From an uncultured Acidobacteriota bacterium (GTDB lineage Bacteria; Acidobacteriota; Thermoanaerobaculia; UBA5066): a DNA stretch of 42,374 nucleotides. Both the position numbers and the translations under genes were made by a program. Location of the stretch: contig CAIMWE010000273.1 in the NCBI GenBank assembly GCA_903845115.1, positions 1-42,374 of the forward strand, in the 5' to 3' direction. Each line of letters starts with the position of its first letter. Positions within the stretch are counted from its first letter, which is position 1. Below, one piece after another: positions 9,208-17,231 of the stretch. The notes beneath the pieces were generated by a model. That model searched no databases. It saw only the letters and a list, made by a program, of their open reading frames with translations, and was not told the origin of the DNA.

Positions 9208-9224
9208 CCAGACGTCAGGTCTGG
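9208..9224 (-). terminator. weak candidate terminator for the helicase gene
   Basis: CCAGAC/GTCTGG form a six-base-pair stem with a five-base loop. Read on the - strand, the stem is followed by GGATTT, about 70 bp past the helicase stop. The rest of 9002-9294 (293 bp) contains no gene I can support; it must also hold the histidine kinase promoter, for which I see no convincing hexamers. Confidence 0.3.
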
Positions 9225-9294
9225 CCGCCGGAACGTCGACCGGTCGGGGTGGTAGCCGTGACCTGAACCCGGATCTTCGAGGTCTGCATCGAGG

Positions 9295-12030
9295 TCACGG
9301 AGCGGTCCCGATCGACCGGAGGCGGAGGATCGGCCCGTCGGACGCGCCGTCGTCCCTCAGGTCGATCTCGGCGAAGACGGCCCAGTCGTGGTCCCCCTCG
9401 GGGTCGAGGAGGGTCTGGGTCACCTCCCAGCGCCGGGGGCCGTTCGGGCGGAGATTCGTCCACTCGTGACGGCGGGCCTCCGGGCCGGCCAGCAGCTCGG
9501 CGTGCTCCGCGAGGAAGGGGGCCAGCGAGGCTTCGAAGCGTTCGGCGTCCCAGAGCCGGGCGGCCCGTGGCTCGACGGCCCCGGCGTCTCCCGCCGCTCC
9601 CGCTTCTCCCTCCGGCCCGGCCTCGCCGGTCGGGTAGACCAGCTCCGCGGCCTCCTCCCACTCCTTCCGCGCCAGCGCCCGGACCAGGAGGTGCATCTCG
9701 GCCCGGACCCGGGCCGCGAAGACGCGCGAATTCGAGAGGAGCTCCTCCAGCCAGGCGGCCCGCTTCGGCATCTCCGGCCGGACCGCCTCCTCCAGCAGCC
9801 GCTCAGGATGACGGAGGCTCTCCCACTCCTCGAGGAGGCTCGCGTCGGTCTCGCCGACGATCGACCGGAAGAAGCCGAGGGCGTCCCACAGCTCCTCGGT
9901 CTTCGCGGCCTCCGGGACGGTCTGCTCGAGCGCCTTGTAGAGCTGCGAGAGATACCTCAGGAGGACCCCCTCGCTCCTCTCCAGGCCGTAGCTCCTCACG
10001 TAGTCACCGAAGCCGGCGAACGTCTCGATCATCTCGCGCCCGATCGACTTCGGCCTCGGGTCGAGCCCGGCCGCCCACGGGTGCTGCTCGCGGAACCCGG
10101 CGAAGGTGCCGAAGAGGAAGTCGGCCAGCGGCTTCGGGTAGGTCACCTCCTCCAGCTTCGCCATCCGTTCCTCGTAGGGGACCCCTTCCTCCTTCAGCTC
10201 CTGGATCAGCTTCCCCTTCGCCCGGTCGGCCTGCTTCCGGAGGACGATGACGGGATCCTCCAGGATCGACTCGACGATCGTGACGGCGTCCAGCGCGTAG
10301 GTCGGGGAGGCCCGGTCGAGCCCCTCGAGCGCGGCCACGGCGAAGAGCGAGAGCGCCTGGTGGAGCGAGAAGTCCCACTGGAGACCCTGCGAGAGGACGA
10401 CGCGGGAGAAGCCTCCCTCACCCTCGGGGCCTTCCCTCGCGAGGTCGACGATTCCCGCCCGGTAGAGCGAGCGGACGAGGGCGGCCGCGTGCTTGCGCAG
10501 CCGGACCTTGACCCCCTCCTCCTCGTGACACCGGGCGATCAGGTCCCGGATGGAGCGGAAGTTCCGGCCTGCCTGCGCGGGCGTCGCAGCGCCGACATCC
10601 CCACCTGGCCCTGGGGGACTCGGGGGGCGCGGCCTGGGAGCGCCCCCCGCATGTTCGCTGTCGCGCTGGAGGAGGTCGAGCACCATCCCGTGCGTCAGGT
10701 GGAAGCGCGATTTCAGGGTCTCCGGAGGCCTCGCGATCAGGCTCTTGAAGGTCTCCAGGCTCCACGACACCTCACCCTTGGCCGGCCCCTTGAAGGTGCG
10801 GGAGCTCTTCTTCCCGCTCGCCTCTGACTTCTTCTCCGCCTGCTTCTTGTCGATGATGTGCTCGGGCGCCTGGGCGGCGACGCTCCCCTGGGTGTCGAAC
10901 CCCTTCCGCCCCGCCCGCCCGGCGATCTGCTTGAAATCTCGGACGGAGAGGAGGCCCACCTTCGTCCCGTCGAACTTCGCCAGCTTCGTGAAGAGGACCG
11001 TCCGGATCGGAATGTTGACGCCGACCCCGAGCGTGTCGGTCCCGCAGATGACGTGGAGGAGCCCCTTCTGGGCCAGCTGCTCCACCAGGAGGCGGTACCT
11101 CGGGAGCAGCCCCGCGTGGTGGACCCCGACCCCGAACGAGAGGAACCGCCGGAACTCCTTTCCGTACGGGGTGGCCAGCCGGCGGGTGGCCACGATCTTC
11201 CGGATCTCCTCGCGCTCCTCCTTGCTCCCGATCTTCACGCTCGTCAGCGCCTGTGCCAGCTCGGCGCAATCGCGCTGGGTGAAGTTCACGACGTAGATCG
11301 GGCTCTTCTTCTGGTAGAGGAGGTCCTCGATCGTCTCGTGGAGCGGCATCTCCCGGTACTCGAAGTCGAGCGGGACCGGCCGCTCGTCCGACGTGACGAG
11401 GGCCACCTTCCTCCCCGTGTCGCGCTCCAGCCTCTCGGCGATGGCGCTCGTGTCGCCGAGCGTCGCGGACATCAGGAGGAACTGGGTCCTGGGGAGGACC
11501 AGGAGCGGCACCTGCCAGGCGACCCCGCGCTCCTTGTCGGCGTAGTAGTGGAACTCGTCCATGACGACGTAGGGGGCCTCGAGCTCTTCCCCCATCCGGA
11601 GCGCCATGTTCGAGAGGACCTCCGCCGTGCAGCAGACGACCCCGCCGTCGGGATTGATGCTCGCGTCCCCGGTCCGCATCCCGACGTTCTCGGGCCCCAG
11701 CTCCTTGCAGAGGGAGAAGAACTTCTCGCTCGCCAGCGCCTTGATCGGGCTGGTGTAGAAGGAGACCCTGCCCTCGCAGAGCGCCTTGAAGTGGAGGCCG
11801 AGGGCGACCAGGGACTTCCCCGACCCGGTCGGCGTCCCCAGGATGACGTGCTTCCCCGCCATGATCTCGAGGAGCGCCTCCTCCTGCGCCGGGTAGAGGA
11901 CCAGTCCCGTGTCGGTCACCCAGTCGAGGAAGAGGCCCAGGATCTCGTCCCCGTCGGTCGTCCCGGAGGGGGGGACGCGGTCGGCGAGAGGGGCGATCTC
12001 CAGTTTCTCGCTGGGCGTTTCAGGCGGCAT
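9295..12030 (-). CDS. Ski2-like DEAD/DEAH-box helicase with C-terminal DUF3516 region
   Basis: A 911-residue superfamily 2 helicase. The Q-motif-like region and Walker A GTPTGSGKS (65-73) are followed by motif Ia (TSPIKAL), motif II DEFH (158-161), motif III SAT, and RecA2 motifs including GVGVNIPIRT and motif VI QIAGRAGRKG (from about 368). The DEFH box, the RAGRKG form of motif VI and a long helical C-terminal half (about 440-911) match the Ski2/Mtr4-like bacterial proteins annotated as DEAD/DEAH helicase with DUF3516. It would unwind RNA or DNA with ATP; the substrate is unproven. A Gly/Pro-rich linker near residues 465-485 separates the core from the C-terminal part. Divergent from the Helicase_C_3-type operon at 12208 with a 177-bp shared gap, which may reflect a functional link. 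Confidence 0.88.
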   Translation of the reverse strand: MPPETPSEKLEIAPLADRVPPSGTTDGDEILGLFLDWVTDTGLVLYPAQEEALLEIMAGKHVILGTPTGSGKSLVALGLHFKALCEGRVSFYTSPIKALASEKFFSLCKELGPENVGMRTGDASINPDGGVVCCTAEVLSNMALRMGEELEAPYVVMDEFHYYADKERGVAWQVPLLVLPRTQFLLMSATLGDTSAIAERLERDTGRKVALVTSDERPVPLDFEYREMPLHETIEDLLYQKKSPIYVVNFTQRDCAELAQALTSVKIGSKEEREEIRKIVATRRLATPYGKEFRRFLSFGVGVHHAGLLPRYRLLVEQLAQKGLLHVICGTDTLGVGVNIPIRTVLFTKLAKFDGTKVGLLSVRDFKQIAGRAGRKGFDTQGSVAAQAPEHIIDKKQAEKKSEASGKKSSRTFKGPAKGEVSWSLETFKSLIARPPETLKSRFHLTHGMVLDLLQRDSEHAGGAPRPRPPSPPGPGGDVGAATPAQAGRNFRSIRDLIARCHEEEGVKVRLRKHAAALVRSLYRAGIVDLAREGPEGEGGFSRVVLSQGLQWDFSLHQALSLFAVAALEGLDRASPTYALDAVTIVESILEDPVIVLRKQADRAKGKLIQELKEEGVPYEERMAKLEEVTYPKPLADFLFGTFAGFREQHPWAAGLDPRPKSIGREMIETFAGFGDYVRSYGLERSEGVLLRYLSQLYKALEQTVPEAAKTEELWDALGFFRSIVGETDASLLEEWESLRHPERLLEEAVRPEMPKRAAWLEELLSNSRVFAARVRAEMHLLVRALARKEWEEAAELVYPTGEAGPEGEAGAAGDAGAVEPRAARLWDAERFEASLAPFLAEHAELLAGPEARRHEWTNLRPNGPRRWEVTQTLLDPEGDHDWAVFAEIDLRDDGASDGPILRLRSIGTAP

Positions 12031-12207
12031 GGCTGGTGCAGTGTCCCACGTCGGAGCCCGGCGATCGGGTCACGTCTCGAGGTCGCACGATGAAAGGCAC
12101 CTTCGAGATGCGATCAGTTCCCTCCGGACCGTCCTTCACCTGAAGCGACGGAGTGGACGTGGACGCGAGACTCCGAGGCACCCCGGTGAAGTAGGATTCG
12201 CCCTCGA

Positions 12208-13614
12208 ATGCCATCCGGTCGTTCCGAAGCCGAACTCGTGGAAGAGCTGGGTCACCTGCTCAACGCCACCGAGATCAAGGCGCTGTGCGCCTCGCGGGGC
12301 TTTCCGCTCGCCGGTTCCTCGAAAGACGACCTGGTCCGCTCCTTCAAGGCCCGCTTCCTGGACCCGGTCGGGGTTGCCGAGGCGATGGCCCGCCTCGAGC
12401 CGCCCTGGCTCGCGGCCCTGCATCTGATCGCCTCCTCCCGGGTCGCGCTCCCGATCACGGCCCTGAGCGGTCTCGGGAGGAAGGGTACGGAGGGGTACGG
12501 GGTCGACTGGCGTTCGCTCTGGCGCCTGGTCACGGCCGGGCTCCTCTCCAAGGGGGTCGCTCTCGCGGTCGATCGCGAGCTGCCGCCGCTCCGAGGGATG
12601 AGCCGTCTTGCCGGCTACGAGCTGCTCCTGCCGGCCGGCTTTCACGAATCCCTGCCACCATTCCCGATCGAGACCCGGCCATTCGCTCCGAGCGAATCTC
12701 CGTCGGCGCCCGAGGACCTTCTCACCGACGTGCTGTGCCTCTTCGTACGGGGAGGCGAGACCGGGCGGAAGGGCGAGGCGAAGTCCCTGGCCGTGCGCCT
12801 GGTCAAGCTCCTGTCGATCACGGACGGGATCCTCGCCTTCGGCGGGAACGAGCCGGCCACGGACGAGCGTGTGCAGGCGACCGTCGCCGAGACCTGGCAA
12901 GCCAGTCTCGAGTCTGACCGCTCGCGTTGCGCTCCCCGAGGTTTCCCTCTTCCCGGGCGGGTCGTCGCGCACCTCCTCGAGCACCTCCCGCCCGGCTCGG
13001 CATCTTCCGTGGCGGCAGTCAAACGCGCTCTCGAAGCCCTGGGTCTGCCGATCGAAGTGGTCGGGCTCGAGACCTTCCTCGCGGACGGCGCCGTGGCCGG
13101 CCTGCTTCAGCGCTCGAGCGTCCCGGGGGCGGAACCCTGCTACCGCGCCGCGCCAGAGCGATCCGCCCGTACCCCCAGGCTGAAGCTGGTCCCGGCGAAG
13201 GAGGGGGTCCTCGTCGATCCGATGGAGACCGATCTCTTGCCCCTCCTCCAGGCCGCGGCTCTTTGCCGCGTCTCCCTGGAAGGTCCCCGCCTCCGCCTCG
13301 TGCCCGACCCGATCCGGATGGGCCGGGCCCTCCGGCAGGTCCCCGACAGCCTCGTCTCGCGCCTCACCGCCGCATCTCCCGCCATTGCGGCCGCCGTCCG
13401 CGAGGTCGAGGCCCGGGAGGGGAGAGTCGTCGTCCATTCCGGTCTCTCCGTCTTCCGGGTCGAGGACCGGGGCCTCCTCGCTCTCTTCCTCGCTCGCTTT
13501 CCCGGGGCCGTCCGCGAGCTGCCGGACGGTTTCCTGGCCTGCCTTTCGAGTGAACAGGAGGCCCTGCTGACCCTCGCCAGGAAGGAGGGGTACGTGGCAC
13601 GGAGGGCGGAATGA
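12208..13614 (+). CDS. helicase-associated protein, N-terminal partner (SAP-like domain)
   Basis: A 468-residue soluble protein. Residues about 6-50 (ELVEELGHLLNATEIKALC and the following K-D-D-L-V element) look like a SAP-type helix-extended-loop-helix that could bind DNA. The middle (WLAALHLIASSRVALPITAL and the WRLVTAGLL helix) resembles the winged-helix-like N-terminal part of bacterial proteins carrying the XPB/Ssl2 N-terminal-like Helicase_C_3 domain. No ATPase motif is present. Its stop overlaps the ATG of the next gene by four bases (ATGA), so the two are co-translated and probably form a complex; together they match the usual size of single-chain Helicase_C_3 proteins. The ATG at 12208 is chosen because it starts the SAP-like helix. 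The family assignment is by remembered pattern, not search. Confidence 0.6.
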   Translation: MPSGRSEAELVEELGHLLNATEIKALCASRGFPLAGSSKDDLVRSFKARFLDPVGVAEAMARLEPPWLAALHLIASSRVALPITALSGLGRKGTEGYGVDWRSLWRLVTAGLLSKGVALAVDRELPPLRGMSRLAGYELLLPAGFHESLPPFPIETRPFAPSESPSAPEDLLTDVLCLFVRGGETGRKGEAKSLAVRLVKLLSITDGILAFGGNEPATDERVQATVAETWQASLESDRSRCAPRGFPLPGRVVAHLLEHLPPGSASSVAAVKRALEALGLPIEVVGLETFLADGAVAGLLQRSSVPGAEPCYRAAPERSARTPRLKLVPAKEGVLVDPMETDLLPLLQAAALCRVSLEGPRLRLVPDPIRMGRALRQVPDSLVSRLTAASPAIAAAVREVEAREGRVVVHSGLSVFRVEDRGLLALFLARFPGAVRELPDGFLACLSSEQEALLTLARKEGYVARRAE

Positions 13615-15383
13615 ACGAGGACGCCCTCGCCGGGCTCGAGCGGCGGCTCTCCGGACGGCTCAATCTGCGCCGCGACCTCTATCTCTTCGTCGACCTCGTC
13701 CGGAGAGAGGGGCTCAAGCGCGCTCACCGCACAAATGACATTCCCAAGGGCCCCGCCCTGAAGCTGGCCCGGATCCTCTCGTGGGAAGGGGAGGAGTCCT
13801 GGGTGAAGAGCGAGGGCTCCGGTCTCTGGTCGGACCTGGTCTCGCGCCTGGCCCGCTCGCTCGGGCTCGTGAGCTTCAACGTGGAAGGCGTTTACAAGGG
13901 CTACACCAGCATGGAGCCCAGCTTTCCCGACAACGAGATCGAGGTCGAGGCGAGGGCCGTCGCCGCGTGGCTCGCAAGGAGCCCTGTCCAGAAAGAGAAG
14001 GCCATCCTCGAGAAGCTCGTTGACGACACCGGGAACGAGTTCTTCCGCTCTTCGACGCTCCATCGGGGAGACGCGCGCTTCGACAGCCTTGGCTGCGGGA
14101 TCGGCCCGGCCTCGCGGATGCCGCTCGGCACGATTCGCCGCACTCTCCTCGGCCTTCTCGCCGATCAACCCCACGGGGTCTGGATCCCCGTCTCCGTGTT
14201 CGTCGACCTCGTCCGGACCTCGGCCCGGGACCTCATCCTTCCCCCGAGCCTGAAGAAGAAGCCTCTATCGGACTACGACCGCGATCGCGTGAGGAGGGGC
14301 GGGAAGGTGTCAGAAGAGGTGGAGGGGCGGTATAGCAACTTCCGCGAGCGGGTGAAGGACCAGTGGGGCCGCGAGGGGACCCAGCTGACCGAGTCCACCC
14401 CGAACGTCTTCGACCGGGTCGAGGGCAGGTACCTTCAGTATTTTCTGCAGGAGATTCCTTTCCTCTCCGGGTTCGTCGACCTCGCGATGGCGCCGGAGAG
14501 CCGCGAGACGATCTGGCCTCCCCGGGAGAGCGTCCGGGCCTTCCGGACCACCTCGCGCCTCCGACAGGTCGTGCATGGAGACCCATCGCTCGGAAGGGTG
14601 TCGGTCACGGTCCTCCCCACTCTCGAGGTCCTCGTCGAGGCCCCCTCCTGGCCCGAGCGGGAGCTGGAGGCGCTCCGCCCCTTCTGCGAGGAGGTCGAGG
14701 AGGACGGCCCGATCCACAGGCTGCGGATCGACCGGAAGAAGACCGTCGCTCACGCCGCCGCGAACCCGAAGGGGGCCTCGCCCCGGGAGGTCCTTTCGCG
14801 CCTTTCGAGCAGGCCTTTGCCCTCGAATGTCGAGGTCGAGCTCGACGCCGCGGTCGGTCACTCCCGGAAGCTGACGCTCTACGAGGACGTGGCTCTCGTG
14901 GAGATTCGTCTGCCGGAGGACCGCGATGCCGTCACCGCTGAGCTCGGAAAATTCTCATTTGACGCCAGCCCGCGCGGGTTCGTCCTCTCCCGGAACCCGA
15001 GGAAGACCCTCGACGTCCTCGAGCAGTGTCTGAGGATCCCGACGAGCGTCAAGCACCTCGAAAAGAGGTTCGCCGCGTGCGACGGCCCGCTCGGGGCCTC
15101 GACCCCGAAATCGCCGGCCGGCCCGGCGCCAGCGCCACGGCCCCGCCGCAAGGTGAAGCTCTCCATGACCGACGTCGTCGCCTACCGCTCCGGCGACGCC
15201 GAGCTTCTCGCCGAGCTGCAGAATGGGCTGGCGCGCGCCGGAAAGCCGGGCCGTCTCTTTCCCGAAGAGGGGCTCCTTCTGGTCGCTGCCGCCGACCTCC
15301 CTCGCCTGCGCGCTCTCCTGACCCGGCTCGCCTCTCGCTTCGACATCGTTCTGGAGCGAGCGGATTCTGGAATCGCTTCGTGA
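13611..15383 (+). CDS. Helicase_C_3 (XPB/Ssl2 N-terminal-like) domain protein
   Basis: A 590-residue soluble protein. Residues about 335-455 match my memory of the Helicase_C_3 / XPB-Ssl2 N-terminal-like domain: a strand reading LPTLEVLVEAPSW, an acidic strand, a helix pair ending in VLSRLSSRPLPSNVEVEL, and a final strand-turn LTLYEDVALVEIRL. In eukaryotic XPB and its bacterial relatives this domain sits beside the helicase core and contacts DNA or partners; no helicase core is present here. The N-terminal 300 residues are helical with several aromatic-rich repeats. A Pro/Ala-rich linker (about 500-515) precedes a C-terminal helical domain. It overlaps the upstream gene by ATGA. Role inferred: DNA-repair or nucleic-acid-processing accessory, possibly with the divergent helicase. 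Confidence 0.65.
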   Translation: MNEDALAGLERRLSGRLNLRRDLYLFVDLVRREGLKRAHRTNDIPKGPALKLARILSWEGEESWVKSEGSGLWSDLVSRLARSLGLVSFNVEGVYKGYTSMEPSFPDNEIEVEARAVAAWLARSPVQKEKAILEKLVDDTGNEFFRSSTLHRGDARFDSLGCGIGPASRMPLGTIRRTLLGLLADQPHGVWIPVSVFVDLVRTSARDLILPPSLKKKPLSDYDRDRVRRGGKVSEEVEGRYSNFRERVKDQWGREGTQLTESTPNVFDRVEGRYLQYFLQEIPFLSGFVDLAMAPESRETIWPPRESVRAFRTTSRLRQVVHGDPSLGRVSVTVLPTLEVLVEAPSWPERELEALRPFCEEVEEDGPIHRLRIDRKKTVAHAAANPKGASPREVLSRLSSRPLPSNVEVELDAAVGHSRKLTLYEDVALVEIRLPEDRDAVTAELGKFSFDASPRGFVLSRNPRKTLDVLEQCLRIPTSVKHLEKRFAACDGPLGASTPKSPAGPAPAPRPRRKVKLSMTDVVAYRSGDAELLAELQNGLARAGKPGRLFPEEGLLLVAAADLPRLRALLTRLASRFDIVLERADSGIAS

Positions 15384-15535
15384 CGTGGGGCCCGAGACCA
15401 GCGGTAGTGGTGGAGCCGGCTCCTTCGCGCTGGGGGGCTTACCAGCAGGACGCCGGTACACCAGGCGAGGTCCGTCAATGAACGGTGGGCGCACCTCGGA
15501 CCCTCCGACGGGCTGACTTGACGACGACTAGCGGC

Positions 15536-15557
15536 GCCTCGGGGGGGAGCCCGAGGC
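15536..15557 (+). promoter_or_regulatory. palindrome upstream of the antitoxin gene (possible operator)
   Basis: GCCTCGGG (15536-15543) and CCCGAGGC (15550-15557) form a perfect eight-base inverted repeat 37 bp before the ribbon-helix-helix antitoxin start. Such antitoxins usually autoregulate by binding a palindrome near their promoter, so this is a reasonable operator candidate; a hairpin in the leader is the alternative. A TTGACG at 15518-15523 could be a -35 box, but no -10 follows at normal spacing. Confidence 0.35.
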
Positions 15558-15594
15558 CCGACCCGGCTTGCTCCAGAGCGAGGAGGGCCATACC

Positions 15595-15891
15595 ATGGTT
15601 GTTATGGTCACCCAGACCATCAAGACGACCTATGCGTTGGATATCGAGACCGTTCGAACGCTCGAGAGCCTCGCTCGTCGCTGGAACGTCTCGAAGTCCG
15701 AAGCGATGCGGCGTGCGATCCGGACGTCCGGCTCCTTGCCAACGCCCTCCCGGGAGCCGGAGCCCTTGGCGGCGCTCGACCAGCTTCAACGGGTCCTTCA
15801 CCTGAAGAACGACTCCGCGGCGCGCTGGGCGGCCGCCATTCACTCCGAGCGGAAGACCGGATCGCAGCGCCGGGAGTCGCGGGGCAAGTGA
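15595..15891 (+). CDS. ribbon-helix-helix (CopG/Arc-type) antitoxin
   Basis: A 98-residue protein. The first 45 residues fit a ribbon-helix-helix fold: the strand [10 protein letters not shown], helix [14 protein letters not shown] and helix [14 protein letters not shown]. The C-terminal half, with [10 protein letters not shown], would wrap the toxin. This form is typical of VapB-like antitoxins paired with PIN-domain toxins. AGGAGGG (15581-15587) sits seven bases before the ATG at 15595, which fixes the start; the frame opens further upstream but without a binding site. Its stop overlaps, as GTGA, the start of a PIN-domain gene that has lost its middle (15888-16055), so this antitoxin probably survives without an active partner. 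Confidence 0.75.
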   Translation: MVVMVTQTIKTTYALDIETVRTLESLARRWNVSKSEAMRRAIRTSGSLPTPSREPEPLAALDQLQRVLHLKNDSAARWAAAIHSERKTGSQRRESRGK

Positions 15892-16055
15892 TCCACCTCG
15901 ACACGAGCTTCCTCAACGATTCGGGACGCCGACGCGGTTCCATGGCCGATTGCATGATCGCGGCCACCGCCATCCTCGGGCAGGCCGGACTCGCCACGAC
16001 AAATCCCGGCGATTTTCGACGATTCCAGCCCGCGGGATTGCAGATCGTCGACTAG
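15888..16055 (+). pseudogene. internally deleted VapC (PIN-domain) toxin
   Basis: A 55-codon frame starting at a GTG that overlaps the antitoxin stop by GTGA, exactly where a VapC should begin. It reads VIHLDTSFL, the classic first strand with the first catalytic Asp (residue 5), and then jumps directly to [17 protein letters not shown], the end of the fold with a later catalytic Asp (residue 21), and on to [10 protein letters not shown] and a natural terminal strand and stop. About 70-80 residues of the roughly 130-residue family are missing, including the second acidic residue and the central helices. The deletion is in frame, so a short peptide could still be made, but it cannot fold as a PIN nuclease. 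It is too short to be seen in an ordinary gene screen. Confidence 0.75.
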
Positions 16056-16139
16056 CGCGTCACCGCGCTCCCGCCCGAGGCCACCGAGGCGATCGTGGAC
16101 GACACCCCCATGTAGTTGACGCCGGGGTGTCGGGGTGCT

Positions 16140-16313
16140 TCACCGAGGAATCAGGGTGTCCGGCAGCTTCGCAGTGGCCTTGTCGAAGGTCGCGAAAGGG
16201 AGATGCCCTTCGGCTCGGGCCAGCTCCAGGGCGAGGCAGTCCGGGAAATCCGCCTTGCTGGCGCGATAGAGATCGAGGGCGGCCCTCACGGCGCCGACCG
16301 ACTGGAAACCGAG
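16140..16313 (-). pseudogene. C-terminal remnant of a second PIN-domain toxin, antisense
   Basis: Read on the - strand, this stretch encodes AALDLYRASKADFPDCLALE followed by LARAEGHLPFATFDKATAKL and a terminal LIPR before the stop at 16140-16142. This matches the last third of VapC/PIN proteins: the helix ending in a D-C-L motif with the third acidic residue, then the T-F-D strand with the fourth. No PIN N-terminus is present upstream on the - strand (towards 16420), where the sequence becomes unrelated and runs into the AbrB antitoxin region. It is therefore a decayed fragment. It and the other PIN genes here are not obviously copies of one another. Confidence 0.6.
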
Positions 16314-16467
16314 GTCCCTGCTGGTCGTCGGCAGGGAGAATTCGAAGCTAGAGCAAGGAGGGCTTCGGAAGACTTTCCGGACGGGGACCCCATCTTCAAG
16401 ACATTCATGGATTGACTTACTTTTCTTGAGTGGTCAGCCTTTGCTCGATATGAAAGGCATTCTCGCG

Positions 16468-16707
16468 ATGTCCTCCACCGTCTCCTCGAAGGGCCAGCTC
16501 GTGGTCCCGGCGAAGATTCGGCGCCGGTTCGGGATCAAGCCGGGGACAACCGTCCGCTTCATCGAGCGCGACGGCGAGATCCTCTTCCAGCCGGTGACGG
16601 CGGAGTTCATTCGAGGCCTTGAGGGATCGCTCGAGGCGGACGGGCCCGTCACGCCGGCCCTCCTTCGCGAACGGGCGGCCGACCGGAAGCGGGAGGAAGA
16701 GCGCTGA
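16468..16707 (+). CDS. AbrB/SpoVT-type swapped-hairpin antitoxin
   Basis: A 79-residue protein starting MSSTVSSKGQLVVPAKIRRR, the AbrB/MazE-type beta-hairpin DNA-binding domain (the S-S-K-G-Q-x-x-x-P-x-x-I-R core), with the second half GIKPGTTVRFIERDG and an acidic/basic C-terminal helix that would block the toxin. Alternative in-frame starts are ATG 16450 and TTG 16426; ATG 16468 is chosen because the conserved domain begins there and GAAAGG lies about ten bases upstream. An AT-rich patch with TTGACT at 16412-16417 lies upstream and may be part of its promoter, but no clear -10 box follows. The stop is embedded in the start of the toxin gene (CTGA), so the pair is co-translated. Confidence 0.85.
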   Translation: MSSTVSSKGQLVVPAKIRRRFGIKPGTTVRFIERDGEILFQPVTAEFIRGLEGSLEADGPVTPALLRERAADRKREEER

Positions 16708-17129
16708 GCACGATCGTCCTGGACAGTTTCGCGCTTCTCGCCTACCTGTTCGGCGAGCCCGGCGCTCCGACCGTCACCGCGGCGCTGGAACGGTCGTCCG
16801 CCTCCTCGAAGCCAGCACTCATCGCCGCTCCCAACTGGGCCGACGTCGCCTATCAGACCGAGCGGAAGATCGGCAGGCCACGCTGGGTCTCGACGCGGGA
16901 GAAGCTCCTCGCCTTGCCCATCGAGATCGTCCCCGCCGATCGAGACCTCGCCGAAGCGGCCGGAGCGCTCAAGGTCTCGAAGAAGATGTCCCTTCCCGAC
17001 TGTTTCGCTGCCGCCCTCGCCTTGCGGACCGACGCCGAGCTCCTCACCGGCGACCCGGAATTCAAAGAGGTCGAGGACGTCGTCAAGGTGGCCTGGCTCG
17101 GAAGGAAGGGAGCTGGCAGGAAAGCCTGA
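16704..17129 (+). CDS. vapC: VapC-type PIN-domain ribonuclease toxin, CTG start
   Basis: A 141-residue PIN-domain protein, full family length. Acidic residues fall where the Mg-dependent nuclease centre needs them: Asp7 in TIVLDSFALLAYL, Asp47 in NWADVAY (usually Glu in this position), Asp99 in LPDCFAAALA and Asp117 in LTGDPEF. It would be an RNase neutralised by the AbrB-type partner just upstream. The only start that gives the first strand is CTG at 16704-16706, overlapping the antitoxin stop as CTGA with GGAGGAA at 16691-16697 six bases before it. The next in-frame near-start is TTG at 16914, which would delete half the fold. It is thus a case of non-canonical initiation or an ATG/GTG-to-CTG weakened toxin. 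Confidence 0.75.
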   Translation: MSTIVLDSFALLAYLFGEPGAPTVTAALERSSASSKPALIAAPNWADVAYQTERKIGRPRWVSTREKLLALPIEIVPADRDLAEAAGALKVSKKMSLPDCFAAALALRTDAELLTGDPEFKEVEDVVKVAWLGRKGAGRKA

Positions 17130-17231
17130 CTCCTCGCGGCCCGAGGCGATCGACCTGCTCCGGCGGGCCAGGCGGGCGGGATACAGGAAGATCGAGCGGG
17201 CGTCCGGACTCGTTGCCGTTGCCTCGACGCG

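Noticed and set aside
16412-16452. Promoter for the AbrB-VapC pair (TTGACT and GATATG)
   Set aside because: The spacing between the two hexamers is about 29 bp, too long for a sigma-70 promoter; only the AT-rich patch is notable.
17130-17231. Possible small coding remnant after vapC (a frame containing EAIDLLRRARRAGYRKIERA)
   Set aside because: The sequence looks protein-like, but there is no start codon or binding site, and it is too short to assign.
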